A stretch of DNA of 36,817 bases from Clostridia bacterium (GTDB taxonomy: Bacteria > Bacillota > Clostridia > Oscillospirales > Acutalibacteraceae): the NCBI GenBank assembly GCA_017439545.1, contig JAFSIW010000084.1, positions 1 through 36,817 on the forward strand, in the 5' to 3' direction. A model generated the notes under the pieces. It did not search any database. It was not told where the DNA came from and saw nothing but the letters and a program-made list of their open reading frames with translations. The translations under genes and the position numbers were made by a program. The first letter of the stretch is position 1, and each line of letters opens with the position of its first letter. Positions 14,828 through 22,921 of this stretch are shown in pieces.

Positions 14828-15186
14828 ATGACAATCCGTGAAATTATGGAACTGTTGGATGCAAAGGTTCTGGCTTGCGAAGATTCGCTGGACCACGAAG
14901 TGCACTCTGCCTGCGGCAGCGATATGATGAGTGACGTGTTGGCCTACGTAAAAGACCAAGCGGTGCTGCTGACCGGCCTTGTCAATTCCCAAGTGGTTCG
15001 TACAGCCGAAATGAAGATATGCGTTGCATTGTGTTTGTACGCAACAAACAACCGTCGGATGAAATGATCGAACTGGCAGACGACAGTGGGATCGTTGTAC
15101 TGGCCACCTCCAAACGGATGTATGAAGCCTGCGGCAAACTGTATAGTCATGGCTTAAAACCGGAAGCGGTAGGTGATAAGGCATGA
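14828..15186 (+). pseudogene. DRTGG-domain regulatory protein, frameshifted
   Basis: The start at 14828 has AAAGGAG upstream. The first frame reads a DRTGG-type N-terminus (LDHEVHSACGSDMMSDVLAYV, split: LDHEVHSACGS, DMMSDVLAYV; then AVLLTGLVNSQVVRTAEM) and then runs into unrelated sequence and a TGA at 15067. The missing half continues in the +2 frame from 15019: MRCIVFVRNKQPSDEMIELA, then LATSKRMYEACGKLY, to a TGA at 15184-15186 that overlaps the next gene's ATG. A single lost base near 15014-15018 explains it; restoring one gives about 119 residues, the family's length. It may be a true mutation or an assembly or sequencing error. Confidence 0.82.
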
Positions 15187-15608
15187 GTGACGCTGTAACT
15201 TTGCATTTCGACGTTGACGGCGAGAACTTCACTTCCGCCGGTGAAGCTTCGGTGCAGGTCAAAAAGACTTTGCGGCAAATGGGTTTCCCCCCCGATGTGA
15301 TTCGTCGGGTGTCCATTGCCATGTATGAAGGCGAGATCAATATGGTCATTCACGCCGGCGGCGGCAAAGCCGACGTTACGGTGGATTCGGACAAGATCCA
15401 TATTGTGCTGGCCGACAAAGGCCCCGGCATTGCAGACATTGAGCTTGCCATGCAAGAGGGGTATTCTACCGCAAAAGACAATATCCGTTCATTGGGCTTT
15501 GGCGCAGGGATGGGTCTGCCCAATATGAAACGGTATTCCGACCATATGCAGGTGGAGTCTGCCGTCGGCAAAGGCACCACCATTACCATGGACATTTATC
15601 TTTCCTGA
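15183..15608 (+). CDS. RsbW/RsbT-like ATP-binding protein (HATPase_c)
   Basis: 141 residues; ATG overlaps the preceding stop codon (ATGA) and AGGTGA lies upstream. A stand-alone GHKL ATPase: N-box YEGEINMVIHA (Asn near residue 53), G1 box DKGPGI, and GFGAGMGLPNMKRYSD as the glycine lid. Proteins of this type act as anti-sigma factors or switch kinases. Here it is locked into the hydrogenase operon between a DRTGG protein and a sensory hydrogenase homologue, so it probably passes on a redox or H2 signal. The phosphorylation or binding partner is not in the window. Confidence 0.87.
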   Translation: MSDAVTLHFDVDGENFTSAGEASVQVKKTLRQMGFPPDVIRRVSIAMYEGEINMVIHAGGGKADVTVDSDKIHIVLADKGPGIADIELAMQEGYSTAKDNIRSLGFGAGMGLPNMKRYSDHMQVESAVGKGTTITMDIYLS

Positions 15609-15642
15609 TCGTACGACCATTTCAGTAGGGAGGTGACGGTTT

Positions 15643-16926
15643 ATGCCGGGCAAATATCAGCATTCGGTATATTTGGATGAATCCAAATGTATCGGTTGTA
15701 CCCATTGTATCAGCCATTGTCCCACCGAGGCCATTCGGGTGCGGGACGGTAAGGCTATTATTGACGGCGACCGTTGCATCGATTGCGGTCAATGCATTCG
15801 GGTGTGCCCCTACAAAGCCAAAAAGGCAAAATACGATCCCATTGAAAACATCGCCTGTTTTAAATGGAAGATCGCCTTGCCCGCCCCTGCTTTTTACGGT
15901 CAGTTTGATCATCTGGACGATATTGACTACGTACTGCAAGGCTTGCTGGATTTAGGATTTGACGAAGTCTTTGAGGTAGCCCGTGCCGCCGAACTGGTTT
16001 CGGATTATACCCGTCGCTACCTAAAGCATAACAAACAGCAAAAACCGGTCATCAGCTCGGCTTGCCCCGTGGTGTCCCGCTTGATCGGCTTGCGGTTTCC
16101 CTTTTTGAAAGATAATATCATTGATATTCGCCAGCCCATGGAGGTTGCCGCGATGCTGGCAAAAAAAGAGGCGCTGGCCAATAACCCCGATTTAAAGCCG
16201 GAGGACGTAGGGGTGTGCTTTATCTCCCCTTGTCCCGCCAAGGTCAGTTACATTAAAAATCAACCCAAAGAAGAACGGCACATTGACTGTGTGGCTTCTA
16301 TGAGCGACTTTTATTTCGGGCTGATCGGCATTATGAACCGCGATCAGACTCCCAAGACCGGCACCAAAACCGGTATGATCGGTCTTTCGTGGGCATCCAC
16401 CGGCGGGGAATCGTCCGCCATTTTTAACGACAACTATCTGGCGGCGGACGGCATTGAAAATGTGATCCGTCTGTTAGACGCCATTGAAACCGACGAGCTC
16501 CCCAATCTGGAGTTTGTGGAACTCAACGCCTGCCCCGGCGGTTGCGTGGGCGGCGTAATGACCGTAGCCAATCCTTACATAGCACAGGCAAGACTGCAAA
16601 ATCTGCGACGGTATATGCCGGTTTCTCAAAACCGCGCCCCCAAAGCCGACGACCCCTTGTTTGTGCCGGAGGATTTTATCGGTAAAATTGATTTTGATTA
16701 TCGCCCCTTGGGTCAGTTGGATGATAACATTCAGGTGTCCATTCGTATGATGGCGGAGATCCAAGAAATCCACAAAACCCTTCCCGGTTTAGATTGCGGT
16801 TCTTGCGGTGCTCCCACCTGCCGCGCTTTGGCAGAAGACGTGGTCAAAGGTCACGCCAGTGTGGACGATTGCATTATCAAGATCAAAGAACGGCTACGGG
16901 AATTAGAGAAAAAGGAGGAATCCTGA
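15643..16926 (+). CDS. Sensory-type [FeFe]-hydrogenase homologue with ferredoxin and Fes domains
   Basis: 427 residues. Residues about 10-60 hold two [4Fe-4S] ferredoxin motifs (CIGCTHCISHCP, CIDCGQCIRVCP). The middle is an H-cluster domain keeping all four cubane ligands: Cys141 in SSACPVV, Cys197 in SPCPAK, and Cys297 and Cys301 in NACPGGCVGG. The position of the proton-relay cysteine before Cys141 is Ala140, as in sensory (group C/D) hydrogenases, and the usual MPC is SPC. A C-terminal CGSCGAPTC...C segment (about residues 385-410) is a Fes-type [4Fe-4S] domain. It probably senses H2 or redox state and is unlikely to be the main catalyst. Neighbours are ATPase and DRTGG genes. Confidence 0.85.
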   Translation: MPGKYQHSVYLDESKCIGCTHCISHCPTEAIRVRDGKAIIDGDRCIDCGQCIRVCPYKAKKAKYDPIENIACFKWKIALPAPAFYGQFDHLDDIDYVLQGLLDLGFDEVFEVARAAELVSDYTRRYLKHNKQQKPVISSACPVVSRLIGLRFPFLKDNIIDIRQPMEVAAMLAKKEALANNPDLKPEDVGVCFISPCPAKVSYIKNQPKEERHIDCVASMSDFYFGLIGIMNRDQTPKTGTKTGMIGLSWASTGGESSAIFNDNYLAADGIENVIRLLDAIETDELPNLEFVELNACPGGCVGGVMTVANPYIAQARLQNLRRYMPVSQNRAPKADDPLFVPEDFIGKIDFDYRPLGQLDDNIQVSIRMMAEIQEIHKTLPGLDCGSCGAPTCRALAEDVVKGHASVDDCIIKIKERLRELEKKEES

Positions 16927-16927
16927 T

Positions 16928-17257
16928 ATGACCGTAGAAGCCTTGGCCGATAAACTGTCTCTCACCACCCTTTGTATGCCTGAAGGCGACCGTGAGATCG
17001 AAGGCGGTTATTGCGGCGATCTGCTCAGTTGGGTGATGAGCCGCGCAAAAAGCGGAGACGCTTGGGTAACCATTATGACCAACATCAACGTGGTAGCAGT
17101 GGCGTCTCTCACCGATTGCGCCTGTGTGATTCTGGCCGAGAGCGCTGAGGTTGAGCCTGCAGTGGTTGAAAAAGCCAAATCCCAAGGTGTCAACCTGTTT
17201 GTCAGTGAAAAAGATTCCTTTATTTTGTGCGCCCAGATCGGTGCTTTGCTTTCATGA
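16928..17257 (+). CDS. DRTGG-domain protein, second of the operon
   Basis: 109 residues; starts one base after the previous stop codon, with AAAGGAGG inside the end of that gene. The body GGYCGDLLSWVMSRAKSGDAW and WVTIMTNINVVAVASLTDCAC is a DRTGG fold like those of phosphotransacetylase N-domains and CBS-linked regulators. This kind binds nucleotides or small effectors. It shares the LLSWV/VAVASLTD core with the frameshifted gene at 14828, suggesting paired regulators. Its stop overlaps the start of the PHP gene. Confidence 0.82.
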   Translation: MTVEALADKLSLTTLCMPEGDREIEGGYCGDLLSWVMSRAKSGDAWVTIMTNINVVAVASLTDCACVILAESAEVEPAVVEKAKSQGVNLFVSEKDSFILCAQIGALLS

Positions 17258-17988
17258 ATCGGTATTATTACGACCTGCACGTGCACTCTTGTCTGTCCCC
17301 CTGCGGTGATAATGACAACACCCCCAACAATTTAGCGGGAATGGCCGCCATTAAAGGCTTGCAGGTGCTGGCGCTGACCGATCATAATACCTGCGGGAAC
17401 TGTCCCGCCTTTTATGCCGCCTGCAAAAAGCAAGGCATTATCCCCATTGCGGGCATGGAACTGACCACCGCCGAGGATATTCATATGGTGTGTTTGTTCC
17501 CCACGCTGGAAGAAGCCATGGCATTTCACGAAGCGGTGCAGGAGCATCGCATCAAAGTGCCCAACCGTCCCGATATTTTCGGGGAACAATGGATTCTGGA
17601 CGAAAACGACGAACCATTGGGCACCGAAGGGTATTTGCTCATTAACGCTACCGACTTATCATTGGAAGAAGCGGTGGAGCTGGTGCGGCAAATGAACGGG
17701 CTTGTGTATCCCGCTCATATTGATCGGGAGTCCAACGGCATTGTGGCAACTCTGGGTTTTTTCCCCGACAGTCCCACCTTTTCTTGCGTGGAGTATAAGG
17801 AAAAAGAACAACAGCCCGTGTTGGAACAGCAGTTTCCTATATTAAAAGGAAAGCCTCACGTAGTCAGTTCGGATGCTCACTATTTGTGGGATGTAAGCGA
17901 AGCGGAAAACTACTTTGAGGTAGAGGACGAGCCCTATAGCGGCGATAAGGTACGACGGGAGATTTTTCGTCTGCTCGCAGGAGAGTAA
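17254..17988 (+). CDS. PHP-domain phosphoesterase
   Basis: 244 residues from the ATG at 17254, which overlaps the previous stop (ATGA); in-frame starts upstream lie inside that gene. Metal ligands of the polymerase-and-histidinol-phosphatase fold are visible: DLHVHSCLSPCG (His9, His11), LALTDHNTCGN, GMELTTAEDIHM, YPAHIDR and SSDAHYLWD. These enzymes hydrolyse phosphomonoesters or diesters using two or three metals. With ATPases and DRTGG proteins around it, degradation of a small phosphorylated signal or dephosphorylation of a partner is plausible but unproven. Confidence 0.87.
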   Translation: MNRYYYDLHVHSCLSPCGDNDNTPNNLAGMAAIKGLQVLALTDHNTCGNCPAFYAACKKQGIIPIAGMELTTAEDIHMVCLFPTLEEAMAFHEAVQEHRIKVPNRPDIFGEQWILDENDEPLGTEGYLLINATDLSLEEAVELVRQMNGLVYPAHIDRESNGIVATLGFFPDSPTFSCVEYKEKEQQPVLEQQFPILKGKPHVVSSDAHYLWDVSEAENYFEVEDEPYSGDKVRREIFRLLAGE

Positions 17989-17991
17989 GAT

Positions 17992-18540
17992 ATGAAAGAG
18001 TTATCCTTAAATATTTTAGATATTACCGAAAACTCGGTCAAGGCGGGGGCAGATCTGATCCACATCACCCTGACCGAAACCGACGAGACCTTAACGGTTG
18101 CCATTGAAGACAACGGTTGCGGCATGACTCCCGAATTTGTGGAGCAGGTGAAAGATCCTTTTTGCACCTCCCGCACCACCCGCAAGGTGGGATTGGGCAT
18201 TCCTCTGCTCACCTTAGCGGCGCGGCAGACCGGCGGCGACGTAGCAATTGAAAGCAAAACCGCCGAAATGGATCCTGTTCATCACGGCACCAAAACCAGC
18301 GGTCTGTTTTATAAAAACCACATCGATTTTACCCCCTTGGGGAATATGATCGAAACGGTGTGTACCCTCATTCAATGTAATCCCCACATTGATTTTGAGT
18401 ATACCCACACCACCCCCAAAGGCGAGGTCCGCCTTTCTACCAAGCAAATGCGTGAAGTGTTGGGAGAAGTCCCCTTAAACACCTACGAGGTCATCGTCTG
18501 GATTCGGGACGATCTGACCGAACAGTATCAAAGCGTTTAA
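17992..18540 (+). CDS. GHKL ATPase (HATPase_c), histidine-kinase-like
   Basis: 182 residues, four bases after the PHP gene. The N-box is ILDITENSVKAGA (Asn14), the G1 box IEDNGCGM and the lid DPFCTSRTTRKVGLGIPLL, a complete GHKL nucleotide site. It lacks a phosphoacceptor histidine domain. The C-terminal part (about residues 105-175) has no recognised domain. It differs from the RsbW-like protein at 15183, so the operon carries two kinds of ATPase. It is the last gene of the signalling island; a 61-base A+T-rich gap follows before the electron-transfer genes. Confidence 0.82.
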   Translation: MKELSLNILDITENSVKAGADLIHITLTETDETLTVAIEDNGCGMTPEFVEQVKDPFCTSRTTRKVGLGIPLLTLAARQTGGDVAIESKTAEMDPVHHGTKTSGLFYKNHIDFTPLGNMIETVCTLIQCNPHIDFEYTHTTPKGEVRLSTKQMREVLGEVPLNTYEVIVWIRDDLTEQYQSV

Positions 18541-18601
18541 TTTTATTTTTATATAAATTAAATCAATCAAAACAAAATTCATTTTGAAAGGATTCGTTCG
18601 T

Positions 18602-18970
18602 ATGAAATCATTAGCTGAACTCGCTGCCATCCGTGAAAGAATGAAAGACAAGGTTGTCCTTCGTGAAGGCGTTGCCGGTACCCGCGTTGTTGTGGGTATG
18701 GCTACCTGCGGTATCTCCGCCGGTGCCCGTCCCGTGCTCAACACCTTTGTAGAAGAAGTGAACAACGAAGGTCTGGCCGACACCGTAACCGTTACCCAAA
18801 CCGGTTGCATCGGTATCTGCCAATATGAACCGGTCGTAGAAATTTTTGAAGCCGGTAAAGACAAGGTCACCTACGTTAAAATGACCCCCGACAAGGTAAA
18901 ACGTGTGGTTGCCGAACATCTGAAAAAAGGCAATATCGTTTCCGAATACACCATCGGTAACGCTCAATAA
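18602..18970 (+). CDS. Thioredoxin-like [2Fe-2S] ferredoxin
   Basis: 122 residues from the ATG at 18602 (GAAAGGA upstream). MATCGISAGARPVLNTF and TQTGCIGICQYEP give the pattern of thioredoxin-like [2Fe-2S] ferredoxins related to the N-terminus of HydB. Only three of the usual four ligand cysteines can be placed confidently by eye (C at the ATCG site, C and C in GCIGIC). It lies directly before hydB, as a small accessory subunit or electron carrier, in many clostridial hydrogenase operons. Codons CGT and GGT dominate, as in hydB and hydA, suggesting strong expression. Confidence 0.84.
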   Translation: MKSLAELAAIRERMKDKVVLREGVAGTRVVVGMATCGISAGARPVLNTFVEEVNNEGLADTVTVTQTGCIGICQYEPVVEIFEAGKDKVTYVKMTPDKVKRVVAEHLKKGNIVSEYTIGNAQ

Positions 18971-18996
18971 ACAACCAATCTATTGGAGGTAAAAAT

Positions 18997-20787
18997 ATGA
19001 TCCGCTCACATGTATTGATTTGCGGCGGTACCGGTTGTAACTCCTCCGGCAGTGCCCACTTGGAAACTGCTTTGGAAAAAGAACTGGCCGCCAAAGGAAT
19101 TCAGGACGAAATCAAAATCGTAAAAACCGGTTGCTTCGGTTTGTGCGCTTTGGGTCCTGTTATGATTGTTTATCCCGAAGGAACTTTCTACAGCCGTGTG
19201 CAAGTAAATGACATTCCCGAAATCGTGGAAGAACATCTGCTCAAAGGTCGTATTGTTGACCGCTTGGTTTACAACGATGCTGCCGAAGGCGAAACCCATG
19301 CTACTTCTTTGAACGATACCGCTTTCTACAAAAAGCAAAAACGTGTTGCTTTGCGTAACTGCGGTGTTATCAACCCCGAAATCATTGACGAATACATCGC
19401 TGTTGACGGTTACCAAGCCTTGGGTAAGTGCTTGACCGAGCTGTCTCGTGAAGACGTTATCAACATTTTGAAAGAATCCGGTCTGCGCGGTCGTGGCGGC
19501 GGCGGCTTCCCCACCGCAATGAAATGGCAATTTGCTTATAATCAAACTGCCGACCAAAAATACGTAGTATGTAACGCCGACGAAGGTGACCCCGGTGCAT
19601 TTATGGACCGTTCCATTTTGGAAGGTGACCCCCACGCTTTGATTGAAGCCATGGCCATCGCCGGTTACGTAATCGGTGCCAACCAAGGTTACGTTTACGT
19701 GCGTGCCGAATACCCCATCGCCGTAAAACGGTTGCAAATCGCCATCAACCAAGCCCGTGATTACGGTCTGCTGGGTAAAGATATTTTCGGCACCGGCTTT
19801 GATTTTGATATGGACATTCGTCTGGGCGCCGGCGCTTTCGTGTGCGGTGAAGAAACTGCTTTGCTGACCTCTATTGAAGGTCACCGCGGTGAACCCCGTG
19901 TTCGTCCTCCCTTCCCCGCTGTAAAAGGTTTGTTTGACAAGCCCACCATCATCAACAACGTAGAAACCTACGCCAACATTCCCCAAATCATTTTGAAGGG
20001 CGCCGATTGGTTCGCTTCTATGGGTACCGAAAAATCCAAGGGTACCAAGGTATTTGCTTTGGGCGGTAAGATCGAAAATACCGGTCTGGTAGAAATCCCC
20101 ATGGGTACTACCCTGCGTGAGATTGTGTATGAAATCGGCGGCGGTATTCCTAACGGCAAAAAATTCAAGGCTGCCCAAACCGGTGGTCCTTCCGGCGGTT
20201 GCATTCCCGCATCCTTGATCGATACCCCCGTTGATTACGACTCTCTGATTGCCATCGGCTCTATGATGGGCTCCGGCGGTCTGATCGTTATGGACGAAGA
20301 CAACTGCATGGTTGACATTGCCAAGTTCTTCTTGGAATTCACCGTAGATGAATCTTGCGGTAAATGTACGCCTTGCCGTGTTGGTACCCGCAGAATGCTG
20401 GAGATCTTGGAAAAGATCACCGACGGCCGCGGCGAAGACGGCGATATTGAAAAATTGGAAGAATTGGCTCTGACCATTAAAGCCACTTCTCTGTGCGGCT
20501 TGGGTCAAACCGCTCCCAACCCCGTTTTGTCCACCCTGCGCTACTTCCGTGACGAATACGAAGCACATATTTACGAAAAACGTTGCCCCGCCGGTCAATG
20601 TAAGAAACTGGCTCGTTACATCATCGATGCCGACAAATGTAAAGGTTGCTCTTTGTGCGCTAAGAAGTGCCCCGTGGGTGCCATCACCGGCGAGATCAAA
20701 TCTCCCTTTACCATTGACCAAGACAAGTGCATTAAGTGCGGCGCCTGTATCGAAAGCTGTAAGTTTAATGCCATTTACAAGAAATAA
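18997..20787 (+). CDS. hydB: Bifurcating hydrogenase subunit HydB (NuoF-like, NADH/FMN)
   Basis: 596 residues with TTGGAGG upstream. Domain order: thioredoxin-like [2Fe-2S] (Cys9, Cys14, Cys46, Cys50), the 51-kDa flavin/NADH domain (GRGGGGFPTAMKW for FMN, GAGAFVCGEETAL for NADH), a SLBB segment, a NuoF [4Fe-4S] site (ESCGKCTPCRVGT) and two C-terminal [4Fe-4S] ferredoxin motifs (CKGCSLCAKKCP, CIKCGACIESC). It oxidises NADH and splits its electrons with ferredoxin input toward HydA. The extra ferredoxin tail marks the bifurcating type rather than complex I NuoF. Confidence 0.95.
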   Translation: MIRSHVLICGGTGCNSSGSAHLETALEKELAAKGIQDEIKIVKTGCFGLCALGPVMIVYPEGTFYSRVQVNDIPEIVEEHLLKGRIVDRLVYNDAAEGETHATSLNDTAFYKKQKRVALRNCGVINPEIIDEYIAVDGYQALGKCLTELSREDVINILKESGLRGRGGGGFPTAMKWQFAYNQTADQKYVVCNADEGDPGAFMDRSILEGDPHALIEAMAIAGYVIGANQGYVYVRAEYPIAVKRLQIAINQARDYGLLGKDIFGTGFDFDMDIRLGAGAFVCGEETALLTSIEGHRGEPRVRPPFPAVKGLFDKPTIINNVETYANIPQIILKGADWFASMGTEKSKGTKVFALGGKIENTGLVEIPMGTTLREIVYEIGGGIPNGKKFKAAQTGGPSGGCIPASLIDTPVDYDSLIAIGSMMGSGGLIVMDEDNCMVDIAKFFLEFTVDESCGKCTPCRVGTRRMLEILEKITDGRGEDGDIEKLEELALTIKATSLCGLGQTAPNPVLSTLRYFRDEYEAHIYEKRCPAGQCKKLARYIIDADKCKGCSLCAKKCPVGAITGEIKSPFTIDQDKCIKCGACIESCKFNAIYKK

Positions 20788-20811
20788 TCGAGCAGGAGGA
20801 TTTAAGGAATT

Positions 20812-22551
20812 ATGATCAATCTTACCATTGACGGCATTGCTGTCAGCGCTCCCGAAGGCTCTACGATTCTGGAAGCTGCTAAGCTTGCCAATATCAATAT
20901 CCCCACACTTTGCTATCTGAAAGATGTGCAACAAATCGGCGCTTGCCGTATTTGCCTGGTTGAAGTAAAAGGTGCCCGTGGCTTGGCCGCCGCTTGCGTA
21001 ATGCCCATTTCGGAAGGCATGGAAGTACGCACCAACACTGCCGCCATTCGCGCCCAACGCAAACTCAATCTGGAATTGTTGCTTTCTAACCACAACCGTG
21101 AATGCACCTCTTGCGTGCGCTCCGGCAACTGCGAACTGCAAGCCCTTTGCACTGAATACGGTGTAAAAGAATATCCCTATGACGGTGTGAAAAAAGAATA
21201 CGTTATCGACGATCTGTCTCCCTCTATTGTGCGTGACAACTCCAAATGTATTTCTTGCCGTCGTTGCGTAGCCGTATGTAACAAGATCCAAAAGATCGGC
21301 GCCATCGGTGCCGCTCAACGTGGTTTTGCTACCACCATCGGTTGCGTGTTTGACCGTTCTTTGGCTGAAAGCCCCTGCGTAAACTGCGGTCAATGTATCA
21401 ATGCCTGCCCCGTTGGCGCTTTGCATGAAAAAGAAAGCATCGACGACGTTTGGGCAGCCATCAACAACCCCGATCTGCACGTTGTGGTTCAACCCGCTCC
21501 TGCTGTTCGCGCCACCATCGGCGAAGAATTCGGTATGGAAATGGGTGTTGCCCAAACCGGCAAGCTGGCCGCTTCTCTCCGTCGTCTCGGCTTCGACAAG
21601 GTGTTTGACACCGACTTTGCCGCCGACCTGACCATTATGGAAGAAGGCACCGAATTGCTGGGTCGTCTTTCCGATCCCAACGCCGCTCTGCCCATGATCA
21701 CCTCTTGCTCCCCCGGTTGGATCAAATATTGCGAAACCTTCTACCCCGAATTCATCCCCAACCTGTCTTCTTGCAAATCTCCCCACGAAATGCTGGGCGC
21801 GGTTATCAAGAGCTACTATGCCGAAAAGAACAACATCGATCCCAAGAGCATCTACGTTGTATCGGTCATGCCTTGCACCGCCAAGAAGTTTGAAGCTCGT
21901 CGTCCCGAATTGGGTCACGACGGTATGCAAGACGTTGACGCTGTTCTGACCGTTCGGGAACTGGCTCGCATGATCAAACAAGCAGGTATCGACTTTGCCC
22001 GTCTGCCCGAAGAAGATTTCGACGATGTATTGGGTGATTCCACCGGTGCCGGCGTTATCTTTGGTGCCACCGGCGGTGTTATGGAAGCCGCTCTTCGTAC
22101 CGTTTACGAAGTTGTGACCGGCAAGACCTTGGAAAACGTGGAATTCCACGCTGTTCGTGGTACCGAAGGTATCAAAGAAGCCGAAGTGGATTTGGATGGC
22201 AAGAAAGTTCGTGTGGCAGTGGCTCACTCCACCGGCAGTGCCAAAGCCCTGTTGGATGCTGTGAAAGCCGGCGAAAAAGAATACGACTTCATCGAAGTGA
22301 TGGGCTGCCCCGGCGGCTGTGTCAACGGCGGCGGTCAACCCATCGTGTCTGCCAAAGACCAAATGTACGTAGACGTGAAAGCCGTTCGTGCCAAGGCTTT
22401 GTATGATGAAGATGCCGGCAAGGCTCTGCGGAAATCTCACGAGAATCCCTCTGTGAAGAAGATCTACGCTGAATACTTTGGTGAACCCAATTCTCACAAG
22501 GCTCACGAATTGCTGCATACCACCTACACCGCTCGCAAAAAATACGAATAA
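20812..22551 (+). CDS. hydA: NADH-dependent [FeFe]-hydrogenase catalytic subunit HydA (group A-type)
   Basis: 579 residues. Order: plant-type [2Fe-2S] (CYLKDVQQIGACRICLVE), His-Cys [4Fe-4S] (HNRECTSCVRSGNC), two [4Fe-4S] motifs (CISCRRCVAVC, CVNCGQCINACP), then the H-cluster domain with TSCSPGW (297-303), VMPCTAKK (Cys355) and MGCPGGCVNGG (Cys499, Cys503), numbered as in the clostridial CpI enzyme. It reduces protons to H2 in the cytoplasm with HydB and HydC. Position 300, a cubane ligand in CpI, is Ser here. The H-cluster maturases HydE, HydF and HydG are not in the window. Confidence 0.94.
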   Translation: MINLTIDGIAVSAPEGSTILEAAKLANINIPTLCYLKDVQQIGACRICLVEVKGARGLAAACVMPISEGMEVRTNTAAIRAQRKLNLELLLSNHNRECTSCVRSGNCELQALCTEYGVKEYPYDGVKKEYVIDDLSPSIVRDNSKCISCRRCVAVCNKIQKIGAIGAAQRGFATTIGCVFDRSLAESPCVNCGQCINACPVGALHEKESIDDVWAAINNPDLHVVVQPAPAVRATIGEEFGMEMGVAQTGKLAASLRRLGFDKVFDTDFAADLTIMEEGTELLGRLSDPNAALPMITSCSPGWIKYCETFYPEFIPNLSSCKSPHEMLGAVIKSYYAEKNNIDPKSIYVVSVMPCTAKKFEARRPELGHDGMQDVDAVLTVRELARMIKQAGIDFARLPEEDFDDVLGDSTGAGVIFGATGGVMEAALRTVYEVVTGKTLENVEFHAVRGTEGIKEAEVDLDGKKVRVAVAHSTGSAKALLDAVKAGEKEYDFIEVMGCPGGCVNGGGQPIVSAKDQMYVDVKAVRAKALYDEDAGKALRKSHENPSVKKIYAEYFGEPNSHKAHELLHTTYTARKKYE

Positions 22552-22557
22552 TTGGGT

Positions 22558-22799
22558 GTAGATTTGGCGCAGAACAAAGCGAATAAGTTTTAAAGATGAG
22601 TTGTGTGCAAGGTTTTAACTTTGCACACAACTTTTGTTTTGTGCAATCATTGTTCTTTTGATATTGCGCTGCTTCCCGATCCGTTTGCGGTGCCCAAAAG
22701 TTGCAACGGCTTGTAGCGCCTGCAACTTTTGACCGCGGCACCAACTGCGTCCTCCCTGCATCCGCCACCGGCGGCGGTCGGACTCGTTACCAAATCTAC
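22558..22799. repeat. Dispersed repeat with terminal inverted repeats and internal hairpins, copy 1
   Basis: Bounded by a perfect 10-base inverted repeat, GTAGATTTGG (22558-22567) and CCAAATCTAC (22790-22799). Inside are a 12-base hairpin (AGTTGTGTGCAA and TTGCACACAACT, 22599-22632) and a second stem, AAAAGTTGCA with TGCAACTTTT, near 22700-22730. The first 165 bases recur almost unchanged at 36656-36817. Downstream, a GCTTGGTTGCAC tail leads to a second GCGCAGAACAAA at 22836. It encodes no convincing protein. It holds the gap between hydA and the lipoprotein gene. Confidence 0.75.
22599..22640 (+). terminator. Probable hydA terminator supplied by the repeat
   Basis: AGTTGTGTGCAA and TTGCACACAACT pair over 12 bases around a 10-base loop, followed by TTTTGTTTT. 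It is the first terminator-like structure after hydA. Confidence 0.6.
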
Positions 22800-22860
22800 T
22801 GCTTGGTTGCACGATCGTAGGGTAGTAGAATGGGGGCGCAGAACAAATCAAACAACAAAA

Positions 22861-22890
22861 ACACCCTTGCTGATGCAAGGGTGTTTTTTG
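22861..22890. terminator. Bidirectional intrinsic terminator
   Basis: ACACCCTTGC (22861-22870) and GCAAGGGTGT (22875-22884) around TGAT, with A residues before and T residues after. It serves the convergent hydA and lipoprotein transcripts. Confidence 0.85.
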
Positions 22891-22921
22891 GTATGGTAGC
22901 AAAAAGAAGCGTAGCGCTCTT

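Noticed and set aside
19006..22518. A 1170-codon open frame on the minus strand across hydB and hydA
   Set aside because: It is exactly antisense to two strongly supported genes. It arises from their biased codons, lacks a ribosome binding site and recognisable motifs, and reads as low-complexity Gly/Phe/Thr sequence.
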